Positions 1 through 8,238 of a DNA stretch of 64,000 bases are shown here, piece after piece. The stretch is from positions 62,001 through 126,000 of the forward strand of contig NZ_JABBNC010000006.1 in NCBI RefSeq assembly GCF_012933445.1, given 5' to 3'. The stretch's first letter is position 1, and the number at the start of each line of letters is the position of its first letter. Made by a program: the position numbers and the translations under genes. Source of the stretch: Actinoplanes sp. TBRC 11911. GTDB taxonomy: Bacteria > Actinomycetota > Actinomycetes > Mycobacteriales > Micromonosporaceae. Below the pieces are notes generated by a model, which was not told where the DNA came from, ran no database searches, and saw only the letters and a program-made list of their open reading frames with translations.

Positions 1-125
1 GTCCCAAATTCTCCGCAATGATGTGTGCCCGCTCACCGATGACCTTTCGGCATTCACCGGCGTGATGGCATTGCACGGAAATTCGAATGGTTTGTGGCCT
101 CGGCACACGCTAACTTGGCGTCTCG

Positions 126-1046
126 ATGACCTCGGCAAACCATTCTTCCCTCGTACGGCGCGGTTTCCTCGCCATCACCGTCGCCGGCCTGCTCTGGGGT
201 ACGACCGGAATGGTGCTCCAATTCGTCCGGCGATCGAGCGAGCTGAGCCCGGTGAGCGTCTGCTTCTATCGCATGGCCATCGCGGCGCTCGTGCTGCTGG
301 TGGCAACGCGGCGGCAGCTCGGCCCGGTGCTCACCGCGGCGCGCTCGCAACCATGGCGAATCGTCGTCGTCGGGCTCGGCGTCAGTGCGTTCCAGGCGCT
401 GTACTTCGTTGCCGTCGCCTGGGGTGGAGTGGCCGTGGCCACCGTGGTCGGCCTCGGCGTGCCGCCGGTCGCGCTGGCGGGATGGGAGGCGATCCGAGCT
501 CGCCGTTTGCCGCCACGTGCCACGCTGTGCGGCGTCCTGGCAGCGGTCGCCGGCCTGGCGCTGGTCAGCGGCCTCGGCGCGTCGCCCGCCGGCACCGCAC
601 CCCGACCCTTTCTCGGCGTGGCGGCAGCCGTCGGCGGTGGTTTGGCATTCGCGATCACCTCGGTGCTGAGCCGCCGAGTCATGCGCGAAATAGATTCGAT
701 GCTGCTCACCACGGCGTCCACCGCGATCGCGGCCGTGACCCTGCTCCCGGTCGCGCTCCTGAGCGGCGGATTCGCCGTCCCCACCGGCTTCGCCACCGAC
801 GGAATGCTGCTGTACATGGGCGTTTTCGCGACCGCCTTGGCGTATGTGCTCTACAACGGCGGCCTCCGCACCACAACGGGCAGCACCGCCGCGGTTCTCA
901 CGCTGGCCGAGCCACTGGCCGCCACGCTGCTCGCCGTGGCGGTCCTCGGCGAGCGCCTCTCCCCCGCGTCGATGGCCGGCGTGCTTCTGCTGCTCGGCGC
1001 GGTCGCGCTCGCGCACCTGTTCCCGGCCCCGGAGCCCGTCGGCTGA
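126..1046 (+). CDS. EamA-family (drug/metabolite) transporter
   Basis: A 306-residue, almost wholly hydrophobic inner-membrane protein with the two tandem EamA repeats of the drug/metabolite transporter superfamily (about residues 12-145 and 158-300), which together give ten helices. The first helix carries LLWGTTGM, and the second repeat has the LAEPLAATLLAVAVLGE stretch typical of the penultimate helices. Family members export amino acids or other small metabolites; the substrate here cannot be read. The ATG at 126 gives the normal family length, but no clear ribosome site precedes it. It stands alone, followed by a Uma2 remnant. Confidence 0.85.
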   Translation: MTSANHSSLVRRGFLAITVAGLLWGTTGMVLQFVRRSSELSPVSVCFYRMAIAALVLLVATRRQLGPVLTAARSQPWRIVVVGLGVSAFQALYFVAVAWGGVAVATVVGLGVPPVALAGWEAIRARRLPPRATLCGVLAAVAGLALVSGLGASPAGTAPRPFLGVAAAVGGGLAFAITSVLSRRVMREIDSMLLTTASTAIAAVTLLPVALLSGGFAVPTGFATDGMLLYMGVFATALAYVLYNGGLRTTTGSTAAVLTLAEPLAATLLAVAVLGERLSPASMAGVLLLLGAVALAHLFPAPEPVG

Positions 1047-1047
1047 G

Positions 1048-1461
1048 CACTATCGCCAGCGTTGGGCGCGCGCTCAGCGCTGCCTCCTGGTACTGCAGGG
1101 CGTCAACCTGCGGCTGACCGGCGGACGCATCCTGCAGTCAGACCTGCTCGTGGCCGATACCGACGACGTGGGCACGACGGTCGAGGCTGCCGAGACGAAG
1201 CTTGTCGTCGAGGTGGTCTCACCGAGCAACGCCGGAACGGACCGGTTGCTCAAGCCCCAGTTGTACGCCGCGGCGAAGATCGGCTGGTATCTGCGTGTGG
1301 AGCAGCCGCTGGAATCGGTGGAACTGCACCTCCAAAGGCTCGACGGGGATCACTACACCTCGGCGGACGTTGCGAATCCGGGCCAGTTGCTTGCGTCGGA
1401 GGAGCCGTTTCCCTTCGAGCTCGAGGTTGCGTCTTTGGTTCGTCGCGGTCGTCGCCTCTGA
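1048..1461 (+). pseudogene. Uma2-family (DUF820) nuclease-like fragment
   Basis: The reading frame continuing past the EamA gene encodes about 120 residues resembling the C-terminal two thirds of a Uma2/DUF820 protein, a PD-(D/E)XK nuclease-fold family. The visible core is ILQSDLLVAD (first acidic residue), KLVVEVVSPSN (ExxSPS motif) and KPQLYAAAKIGWYLRV. The usual N-terminal 60-70 residues are missing and no start codon with a ribosome site is evident at the break, so I read it as a truncated remnant. A short GTG-started protein cannot be excluded. It ends 23 nt before the convergent histidine kinase gene. Confidence 0.55.
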
Positions 1462-1483
1462 CTCGGCCCTATCGCTTCTCGGC

Positions 1484-2650
1484 TCAGGTCGGGGGTGGCC
1501 ACGGATTGCCTGGCGGGGGCGGGGCGTCGCCCGTGCGATCCGCGGCCGGCAGCCACAACACGAACGTGCTGCCACGCCCCAGCTCCGAGAACGCCGCCAC
1601 CTGGCCGCCGTGCGACTCGACGATCTGGCGGACGATGGCCAGGCCCAATCCCGTACGCCGGTGGTCGGCTCGCCAGAAGCGGTCGAACACCTGCGGCAGG
1701 TCGGACGCGGGGATGCCCGGGCCCTCGTCGGTCACCGCCAGCCACAGCCACGCGCCGGTCCGGCCCGTCGCCAGGGTCACCACCGAATCCGCCGGGGCGA
1801 GGCGGGCCGCGTTCGACAGCAGGTTGCCGGCCGCGCGGCGGAGCGCGTCCGCGTCGCCGATCAGGTGCTGGGGGCCCGTGGCGGCGTACCGCAAATGGAG
1901 GGGTTTGGCCGGCAAAAAATACTCCTCGCCGGCCTCGCGCGCGACCGCGGTCAGATCGATGTCGGTGTCGGCCATGGTGTCGGCCTCCCGGCGGGCGGTG
2001 GCGAGCAGGTCCTCGACCAGGCGGGACATCCGGTCGGTGGCGCGGTCGACCACGGCCACCGCGCGCGCTCTCTCCTGCGGCGTCGCGTCCGGCGTGGTCA
2101 GTGAGGCGTCCAGGTTCGTGCGGATGATCGCGAGGGGGCTGCGCAGCTCGTGCGAGGCGTCGTCGATGAGCTGGCGCTGGGCGCGGAACGCGTGGTCGAG
2201 ACGGTCCAGCATGGAGTCGATCGTGTCGGCCAGGTCGCGTAACTCGTCCTTCGGGCCCTGCAGGTGGATGCGCCGCGCCAGGTCGGTGGCCTGGATCTCG
2301 CGGGCCGTCCGGGTGATCGCGCCGACCGGCCGCAACGCCCGCCCGGACAGCACCCACCCGATGCCCAGGCTCGCCACGAACAGGCCGCCGAGCGCGACCA
2401 TCGAGTAGTTCCGCATGTTCTGCAGGGTGTTGTAGTTGACCGCGGCCTCGACCTCGCTGACCTCGGCCACCGTGGTGACGCCGACCAGCCCGCTGCTGTT
2501 GTAGACCTTGGCGGTCCGTTCGGTGATCGGCTGCGGCTGGGTGGACCGGGCGACCGCGAAGTAGGTGATCGCGAGCCCGGCTCCGGCCAGCGCGAACAGC
2601 AGCGCCGAGTAGATGACGGTGAGCCGGAAGCGAATCGACCGGACCATCAC
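1484..2650 (-). CDS. Two-component sensor histidine kinase
   Basis: A 388-residue membrane kinase. Helix 1 is at about residues 9-32, a short extracytoplasmic loop follows, and helix 2 is at about 84-104. HAMP spans about 105-160. The HisKA box DDASHELRSPLA places the phospho-accepting histidine at 167. A HATPase_c domain follows with the N box (GNLLSNAARLAP), DEGPGIP and GLGLAIVRQIVESHGG. It phosphorylates its partner, almost certainly the OmpR-type regulator immediately upstream, whose stop overlaps this start by 4 nt (ATGA). The small sensor loop suggests an envelope or membrane signal, but the ligand is unknown. Confidence 0.93.
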   Translation of the reverse strand: MMVRSIRFRLTVIYSALLFALAGAGLAITYFAVARSTQPQPITERTAKVYNSSGLVGVTTVAEVSEVEAAVNYNTLQNMRNYSMVALGGLFVASLGIGWVLSGRALRPVGAITRTAREIQATDLARRIHLQGPKDELRDLADTIDSMLDRLDHAFRAQRQLIDDASHELRSPLAIIRTNLDASLTTPDATPQERARAVAVVDRATDRMSRLVEDLLATARREADTMADTDIDLTAVAREAGEEYFLPAKPLHLRYAATGPQHLIGDADALRRAAGNLLSNAARLAPADSVVTLATGRTGAWLWLAVTDEGPGIPASDLPQVFDRFWRADHRRTGLGLAIVRQIVESHGGQVAAFSELGRGSTFVLWLPAADRTGDAPPPPGNPWPPPT

Positions 2651-3321
2651 GTCGCCGCCTCCCGCAGCCGGTAGCCGCGCCCGATAACCGTGCTGATCCA
2701 GCCGTCACCGAGCTTGCGGCGCAGCGTGCCGACGGTGACCCGGACGGTCTCGGTGAACGGGTCGGCGTTCTCGTCCCAGACGTGCTCGAGCAGCTCCTCG
2801 CCGGAGACGACGTGGCCGGGGCGGGTCATCAGGTATTCGAGGACGCCGAACTCCTTGCGGGTCAGGCCGACCGGCTCGCCGCGCCGGGTGACGCGGTGCC
2901 GCGCCGCGTCCAGCACCAGGTCACCGACGGTCAGGGCGGGTGCCGCGCCGCCGGTGTCGCGCCGCAGCAGCGCCCGCACCCGGGCCAGCAGCTCGGCCAG
3001 GTGGAACGGCTTCACCAGGTAGTCGTCGGCGCCTTCGTCCAGGCCGCGCACCCGGTCGTCCAGGCCGCCGCGCGCCGTCAGCATCAGCACCCGCAGGTCG
3101 CGCCGCCCCGCCGAGCCGGCCCGCAACCGGCGGCACAGGCCGAAGCCGTCGCCGTCCGGCAGGTTCACGTCGAGCAGCATCAGGTCGTACTCGTTGACGG
3201 TCAGCCGGTCGTACGCCGCCGCGGTGTCCGCCGCGACGTCGACCGCGTAACCGGTGCGGGTCAGGCCCACGCGCAGGCCCTCCGCCAGATCTTCTTCGTC
3301 CTCCACCACGAGCAGCCGCAT
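2647..3321 (-). CDS. OmpR/PhoB-family response regulator
   Basis: A 224-residue regulator. The receiver domain (1-115) has the acidic pair E7/D8 in VVEDEED, the phosphoacceptor D51 in LLDVNLPDG, and the conserved lysine in DDYLVKPFHLAEL. A winged-helix Trans_reg_C domain (about 125-220) follows, with LTRKEFGVLEYLM and the recognition-region signature TVRVTVGTLRRKLG. It is translated ahead of and coupled to the histidine kinase by a 4-nt overlap. It follows the VWA gene by only 15 nt on the same strand, so it may be co-transcribed with the MoxR-DUF58-VWA operon. Targets are unknown. Confidence 0.93.
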   Translation of the reverse strand: MRLLVVEDEEDLAEGLRVGLTRTGYAVDVAADTAAAYDRLTVNEYDLMLLDVNLPDGDGFGLCRRLRAGSAGRRDLRVLMLTARGGLDDRVRGLDEGADDYLVKPFHLAELLARVRALLRRDTGGAAPALTVGDLVLDAARHRVTRRGEPVGLTRKEFGVLEYLMTRPGHVVSGEELLEHVWDENADPFTETVRVTVGTLRRKLGDGWISTVIGRGYRLREAAT

Positions 3322-3336
3322 GGTTAAGCATCCCTC

Positions 3337-4272
3337 TCACGGGAGCCGGGCGAACCACAGCAGCGACGCGAGCGCCGCCAGCAGGGCCAGGACCAGGCCG
3401 GCGCCGATGAATCTCGCGGACACGTCCTGCCGCTCACTCTGGGTGCCGATCGAGCTGCCGATGTTCCCGTACGCCTCCCGGAGCTCGTCGATGTTGCCGG
3501 CCTCGAAGAAGTCGCCGCCGGTCGCGGAGGCCACGGTCCGCAACGTCTCGCCGTCCACCGGCACCCGCTGGCCGTCGCCGATCATCCCGGTGGCCGTGCC
3601 GAACGCGATGGTGTCCACCGGTACGCCCATGTCGGTGGCCAGCTTCGCGGCGGTCGCCGGGTCCTGGCCGGAGGTGTTCGCGCCGTCGGAGAGCACCACG
3701 ACGCGCGCGGCCTTGCCCGCGTCCATCGTGCGGATCTGGTCCAGCGACGTGGCGATCGCGTCGCCGATCGCGGTCCCGGCGCGCCCGGCCTGCCCCTCGG
3801 CCAGCCGGTCGATGCCGGATTCGACCCGGTCGCGGTCGGTCACCGGCGCCACGATCACGGACGCGCTGCCGGCGAACCCGACCAGGCCGACGTTGAACTT
3901 GTCCGGCAGCTCGCCGACGAACTCGTGGGCCGCGGCCTTCGCGGCGGTGAGCCGGTCGGGCGCCACGTCGCCGGCGAGCATCGAGCGGGAGAGGTCCACG
4001 GCCACGATGACGGTGGCGCGTTCGCGCGGCACCCGCACCTCGGCCTGCGGACGGGCGAAACCGACGACCAGCAGGGCGAGCATCGCGAGGAACAGGCTCG
4101 CGGGCAGGTGCCGGCGCCAGCCCGGCCGCTTCGGGGCGACCCGGCTGAGCAGGCTGAGGTTGGTGAAACGGACGGCGTAGCGGCTGCGGCGGCGCTGGGC
4201 GATCACGTACGCGACGACGAGCGCGGCGACTCCGAGAAGGAACCAGAGCCGCTCCGGGGAGAGCCAGGTCAT
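3337..4272 (-). CDS. VWA-domain membrane protein (BatA-like)
   Basis: A 311-residue protein with N-terminal helices at about 8-26 and 57-75, a von Willebrand factor A domain (about 85-270), and a C-terminal helix (about 285-307). The metal-ion-dependent adhesion site DxSxS is intact (DLSRSM, D93/S95/S97), followed by a conserved threonine and VVLSDGANTSG. This matches the BatA-type partner of MoxR ATPases. These modules are thought to work as membrane-anchored chaperone or metal-insertion systems, with no defined substrate in actinobacteria. The ATG at 4272 overlaps the end of the DUF58 gene by 4 nt, so the three genes form one operon. Confidence 0.9.
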   Translation of the reverse strand: MTWLSPERLWFLLGVAALVVAYVIAQRRRSRYAVRFTNLSLLSRVAPKRPGWRRHLPASLFLAMLALLVVGFARPQAEVRVPRERATVIVAVDLSRSMLAGDVAPDRLTAAKAAAHEFVGELPDKFNVGLVGFAGSASVIVAPVTDRDRVESGIDRLAEGQAGRAGTAIGDAIATSLDQIRTMDAGKAARVVVLSDGANTSGQDPATAAKLATDMGVPVDTIAFGTATGMIGDGQRVPVDGETLRTVASATGGDFFEAGNIDELREAYGNIGSSIGTQSERQDVSARFIGAGLVLALLAALASLLWFARLP

Positions 4273-5258
4273 GCGGTCGCACCTCCGGGGCGACGGGCGG
4301 CTCGCGCGAGCCGCCGCTGGGCTTTCACGTGACGGACGATGTCGGCGATCCAGTCCCGGTCGGTCCGCAGGCGCAGATGTGCGGCCCCGGCGCGACGGAT
4401 CCCGCCGGCGATCGACTCCTGCTGGCGGGCGGCCGCCGCGGCGTACCGCTCGCGCAGCCGGCGGCTCGCCGTCGCCACCTCGCGCCGCTCGCCGGTCTCC
4501 GGGTCGACCAGGGTGAGCAGGCCGACGTCCGGCAGGTCCTGTTCGCGCGGGTCGCCGACCTGCACGGCGAGGACCTGGTGGCGGGCGGCGAGGCGGCGCA
4601 GCGGTTGTTCCCACGCGGGTGGTTCGGGGCCGAGGCCGTCCGCGTCGAGCCCGTCGAGGAAATCCGACACGACCACGACGAGGCCGCGCCGGGGGATGCG
4701 CAGCGATCCGACGGCCTCGGCCAGCTTTCGCGACGGCCGGCCGTCGCGGGGCAGGGTCTGCAGGTCCCGGAGCAGTCCCAGCAGCGGGATCCGGCCGCCG
4801 CATGGTGGGAAGCGACGTACCTCCTGGGCGGTCAGCACGCTGGCGCCCAACCGGTTGCCGCTGCCCGCGGTGAGGAAGCCGACCGCCGCGACGGCGCCCA
4901 CCGCCACGTCGCGTTTCTCCGCGTCCGCGGTGCCGAAGTCCATGCTGGCGCTCGCGTCCACCACGACCCAGGTGGTCAGCTCGCGGTCCGCGTCGACGGT
5001 CCGCACGTGCGGCGCGCCGGTGCGGGCGGTCACCGCCCAGTCCATCCGGCGTACGTCGTCCTCGCCCGGCCGGTATTCGCGGCTGCCCGAGGGCTCGCTG
5101 CCGAGGCCGGGCAGCAGTCCGAGATAGTCGCCGTGCAGCAGGCCTTCCAGCCGCCGCGCGATCACGAGCTCCAGGCCGCGCAGCCGTTGTTCGCGATTCA
5201 CGCCACCGGGCTGCTTTTGTTCGCGGTTCACGCCGCCGGGCTTTTGGTCGCGGTTCAC
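4269..5258 (-). CDS. DUF58-domain protein with repeated N-terminus
   Basis: A DUF58 protein of up to 329 residues, the middle partner of MoxR/DUF58/VWA operons. The signature YRPGEDDVRRMDWAVTAR lies near residues 63-80, followed by a VWA-like fold with DASASMD. Residues 1-30 consist of three copies of a GGVNREQK-like unit encoded by tandem 27-30-bp repeats, and each copy begins with an in-frame GTG. Translation could start at any of the three. The first (5258) overlaps the MoxR stop as GTGA. The conserved domain begins only at RLRGLELVIARRL, so the repeated part is probably dispensable. Confidence 0.88.
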   Translation of the reverse strand: MNRDQKPGGVNREQKQPGGVNREQRLRGLELVIARRLEGLLHGDYLGLLPGLGSEPSGSREYRPGEDDVRRMDWAVTARTGAPHVRTVDADRELTTWVVVDASASMDFGTADAEKRDVAVGAVAAVGFLTAGSGNRLGASVLTAQEVRRFPPCGGRIPLLGLLRDLQTLPRDGRPSRKLAEAVGSLRIPRRGLVVVVSDFLDGLDADGLGPEPPAWEQPLRRLAARHQVLAVQVGDPREQDLPDVGLLTLVDPETGERREVATASRRLRERYAAAAARQQESIAGGIRRAGAAHLRLRTDRDWIADIVRHVKAQRRLARAARRPGGATA

Positions 5259-6238
5259 GCCGCCAGGCCGCTTTCCTGGGCGGGAGCCACCACCGGCAGC
5301 GGCACCGCGTCGACGATCCGGCGCACGATGTCCTCGGGCTGCACCCCGTCGGCCACCGCGTCGAACGAGAGCACCAGCCGGTGCGCGAGCACGTCCGAGG
5401 CGATCTCCTGCAGGTCGGCCGGAAGCACGTAGTCACGGCCGCGGAGCAGTGCCAGGGCGCGTCCGGCGGCCACCATGCCGAGGGTGGCGCGCGGGCTCGC
5501 CCCGTACGCAAGCAAGGGTTGAATGTCCGGAAGGCCGAATCGGGCGGGCTCGCGCGTGGCGGTCACCAGCCGCACCACGTACTCGGCGAGGGCGTGGTGC
5601 ACGAACACCTCGCGCGCCCGCTCCTGCATCCGTTGCACGAAGTCGGGTTCCAGCACGGGTTCGGCGGACGGTCGCACGCCGCCCATCCGGTACAAAATCG
5701 CCAGTTCTTCCGGTTCGGTGGGATAGCCGACGACCACCCGCAGGAGGAACCGGTCGCGCTGCGCCTCCGGCAGCTGGTAGACGCCCTCGCTCTCGATCGG
5801 GTTCTGGGTGGCGAGGACCAGGAACGGCTGCGGGACGAAGTACGTGACGCCGCCGAGCGACATGTGCCCCTCGGCCATCACCTCGAGCAGCGCCGACTGG
5901 ACCTTCGCCGGCGCCCGGTTGATCTCGTCGGCGAGCACGATGTTGGCCATCACCGGCCCGAGCTCGACGTCGAAGGTGCCCTCGCGGTAGATCCGGGTGC
6001 CCAAAATGTCCGACGGCACCAGGTCCGGGGTGAACTGGATGCGCCGGAAGCTGCCGCCCACCGCCGTCGCGAGCGTCTCGGCGGCCAGCGTCTTCGCCAC
6101 CCCGGGGACGCCTTCGAGGAGGCAGTGGCCGCCCGCGAGCAAGGCGGTGAGAAGGCGTTCGACGAGCCGGTCCTGCCCGACGATCACCTTCTTGACCTCG
6201 AACAGGGTCTGTTCGAGCAGTGTCGCGTCGTCTGTCAT
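5255..6238 (-). CDS. MoxR-family AAA+ ATPase
   Basis: A 327-residue AAA_3/MoxR ATPase. Walker A is GVPGVAKT near residue 44, Walker B is IVLADEINRAP near 109, sensor-like LATQNPIESEG follows, and the C-terminal lid domain (AAA_lid_2) contains YGASPRATLG. MoxR proteins remodel or help mature protein complexes together with VWA-domain partners, here the two genes that follow. The ATG at 6238 (MTDDATLLEQ) fits the family better than the upstream in-frame ATG at 6361. It diverges from the diguanylate cyclase gene, with only 48 nt between starts. Confidence 0.92.
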   Translation of the reverse strand: MTDDATLLEQTLFEVKKVIVGQDRLVERLLTALLAGGHCLLEGVPGVAKTLAAETLATAVGGSFRRIQFTPDLVPSDILGTRIYREGTFDVELGPVMANIVLADEINRAPAKVQSALLEVMAEGHMSLGGVTYFVPQPFLVLATQNPIESEGVYQLPEAQRDRFLLRVVVGYPTEPEELAILYRMGGVRPSAEPVLEPDFVQRMQERAREVFVHHALAEYVVRLVTATREPARFGLPDIQPLLAYGASPRATLGMVAAGRALALLRGRDYVLPADLQEIASDVLAHRLVLSFDAVADGVQPEDIVRRIVDAVPLPVVAPAQESGLAA

Positions 6239-6286
6239 ACGTTTCAGGACACCAAGCGGCACCGAAAGCGGGCCGAAGAGTTCCTC

Positions 6287-7831
6287 ATGATCCGCAGGCG
6301 GCGGCCGATTTTTGACGGCGTGATCGGACCGGATGGACAAGCGCGGCGCTGGGGAGAGCATGCCCGTTCGCTGGCGCGCGACCGGCTCCTGCTGTTCGGC
6401 ACGGCCTGGACACTGATCGCAGGCATCCTATTTTTTCTACTTTTTCCGGATACCGACTCACTTGTTCGGGTGTTCTGGCTCTTCCAGCCGCCGCTCGATC
6501 TGATCCTGGCGGTCTGCTCGTGGCGGGTGCATCGCCTGGCGACCGGACCGATCCGCCGATTCTGGCTGGTGATGGCTGGTGTCGGCACCCTGTTCACGCT
6601 CGGTGACAGCTATCAGGCGGCGCTCACGCTGGCGCATCCCGAGCGGTCGTCGACCACCGGCGGCTCGATCCAGACGGCCTGCTTCAGCATCGGGCTGCTC
6701 GCCGTGGTAGTTGCGATGCTCGTCTATCCGCACCCGAACCGGACCGGCCGGGAGCGTCTCGCCTTCTGGCTCGACTCGGCCACGCTGCTCGTCGGTGGGG
6801 CGGTCGTCGCCTGGTGTTTCGCCGGGTCGTCGGACAACCCGGACATTTTGGGCACGCTGGTGGTGGCCGGCGTCAGCATCTGCGGCACCTTCGCCTCGGT
6901 CAAGATGATGCTCAGCGGCAACGCCCCGATGCACAAGCTCGCCGCGTTCCCGATGCTGGCCTCGGCGATCGCGATGAGCGTCGGCGTCTTCCTCGGCCGG
7001 TTCGCGCACACCGAGCTGGGCCCGCTCGTCTACTTCGTCCGTTTCCTGCCGTCGCTGCTGATCGCGGCCGGCCCACGCGTGCAGGAGATCCTCGCGCACC
7101 TCGAACCGGCCCCCTTCGGCGACCGGCGGCGCAAACCCTACAGCCTGCTCCCGTACGGCTCGATGGCGATGGCGTTCGGGGCTTTGATCGTGATTCTCCC
7201 GTACGGCGTGGACGGCCGCCTGTGGGGTGTGGTGGCCGGGCTGGGGCTGATCTGCGCGCTGGTCGCCGCGCGGCAGCTCGTCGCCTTCCACGACAACACG
7301 GCCCTGATCGGCCGGCTGCGCGAGCACGAGACGCGGCTGCGGCACCAGGCCCAGTTCGACGGGCTCACCGGCCTCGCGAACCGCACCCACTTCCACGAGC
7401 GGGTCGCGGACGCGCTCGCCGCCGGCCGCCCGGTGTCGGTGCTGCTGATCGACCTGGACGGCTTCAAGGCCGTCAACGACACGATGGGCCACGCCGCCGG
7501 CGACGCGCTGCTGGTCGCGGTCGGTGACAAGCTGCGGGCGACGGTCCGTGACGAGGACCTGCCGGCGCGGCTCGGCGGTGACGAGTTCGCCGTCCTGCTG
7601 CCGGCCGGCGAGACCCGGGCCGAGCTGACCGCCGAGCGTATTTTGGCCGCGTTCCGCACCCCGGTCGACATCGCCGGTCTGGCAGTGCCGGTGAACGCCA
7701 GCATCGGCGTGGCCGGCGCGACCCCGACCGACGACGTCGAGTCGTTGCTCCACCACGCCGACGTGGCGATGTACGCGGCGAAGGGCAGCGGCAAAGGCAT
7801 CTGGAAAACCCACGTCCCGGCCCTGGCCTGA
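6287..7831 (+). CDS. Membrane-bound GGDEF diguanylate cyclase
   Basis: A 514-residue protein with eight or nine predicted hydrophobic helices in residues 35-330, then a GGDEF domain. The active site GGDEF is intact at 430-434, metal- and substrate-binding residues are visible in LIDLDGFKAVND, and an RxxD inhibitory site (R421/D424) lies the canonical five residues upstream. It should therefore make c-di-GMP and be product-inhibited. The N-terminal membrane region is a probable sensor with no recognised MASE signature. The ATG at 6287 follows the divergent moxR-like start closely; much longer upstream extension of this frame is antisense to that gene. Confidence 0.88.
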   Translation: MIRRRRPIFDGVIGPDGQARRWGEHARSLARDRLLLFGTAWTLIAGILFFLLFPDTDSLVRVFWLFQPPLDLILAVCSWRVHRLATGPIRRFWLVMAGVGTLFTLGDSYQAALTLAHPERSSTTGGSIQTACFSIGLLAVVVAMLVYPHPNRTGRERLAFWLDSATLLVGGAVVAWCFAGSSDNPDILGTLVVAGVSICGTFASVKMMLSGNAPMHKLAAFPMLASAIAMSVGVFLGRFAHTELGPLVYFVRFLPSLLIAAGPRVQEILAHLEPAPFGDRRRKPYSLLPYGSMAMAFGALIVILPYGVDGRLWGVVAGLGLICALVAARQLVAFHDNTALIGRLREHETRLRHQAQFDGLTGLANRTHFHERVADALAAGRPVSVLLIDLDGFKAVNDTMGHAAGDALLVAVGDKLRATVRDEDLPARLGGDEFAVLLPAGETRAELTAERILAAFRTPVDIAGLAVPVNASIGVAGATPTDDVESLLHHADVAMYAAKGSGKGIWKTHVPALA

Positions 7832-7911
7832 CGCCGGTACTGCGAGATCTACGACTCTGGCGTCGACCGTGCCCGCTGCCGGGCGACGCTGGTGGGTGCG
7901 GAGGTCTGCTC

Positions 7912-8238
7912 ATGGGACAGCTGGTCGAGTTCGAGTTGGACGGCGGCGACGGCCGGGTGCTGGTCGAGCTGGCGCCGGGCGTGGGTGGCGTGGTCACGCG
8001 CGGTCTCGGCGGAGGCGGGGTGGTGGCTCGAGCCGGGCAGAGCTTCGAGGCAGCCGTCCGGCAGGTGCAGCCGGTTGCCCAGACGATCGTGAACGAGCTT
8101 CGAGCGGCGGCGGATTCGCCGGCCGAGATCACGGTGGAGTTCGGATTGGACATGCACGCGGAAGCGGGGGCGTTCGTGGCCGCCGCGAGCACGACAGCGA
8201 ACTTCAAGGTAGCGGTGACCTGGCGGCGGCGTTCTTAG
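7912..8238 (+). CDS. Trypco1-type (CU044_2847-like) small protein
   Basis: A 108-residue protein matching the Trypsin-co-occurring domain 1 pattern: an N-terminal strand pair (MGQLVEFELDGGDGRVLVEL), a helical middle (SFEAAVRQVQPVAQTIVNEL) and the ending EITVEFGLDMHAEAGAFVAAA...ANFKVAVTW. In the literature this small domain is linked to trypsin-like, CHAT and other effector proteins in predicted conflict systems, with an unknown sensing or adaptor role. Here it is convergent with a CHAT protease gene and the two stop codons overlap by 4 nt, an unusual arrangement for a functional pair. Confidence 0.75.
   Translation: MGQLVEFELDGGDGRVLVELAPGVGGVVTRGLGGGGVVARAGQSFEAAVRQVQPVAQTIVNELRAAADSPAEITVEFGLDMHAEAGAFVAAASTTANFKVAVTWRRRS

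Noticed and set aside
4273..5511. Upstream extension of the VWA gene frame (724-codon frame)
   Set aside because: The extension is a shadow of the DUF58 and MoxR genes in another frame; the VWA protein starts at 4272.
5381..6286. Upstream extension of the first diguanylate cyclase frame
   Set aside because: It is antisense to the MoxR gene and shows no domain; the membrane protein starts at 6287.
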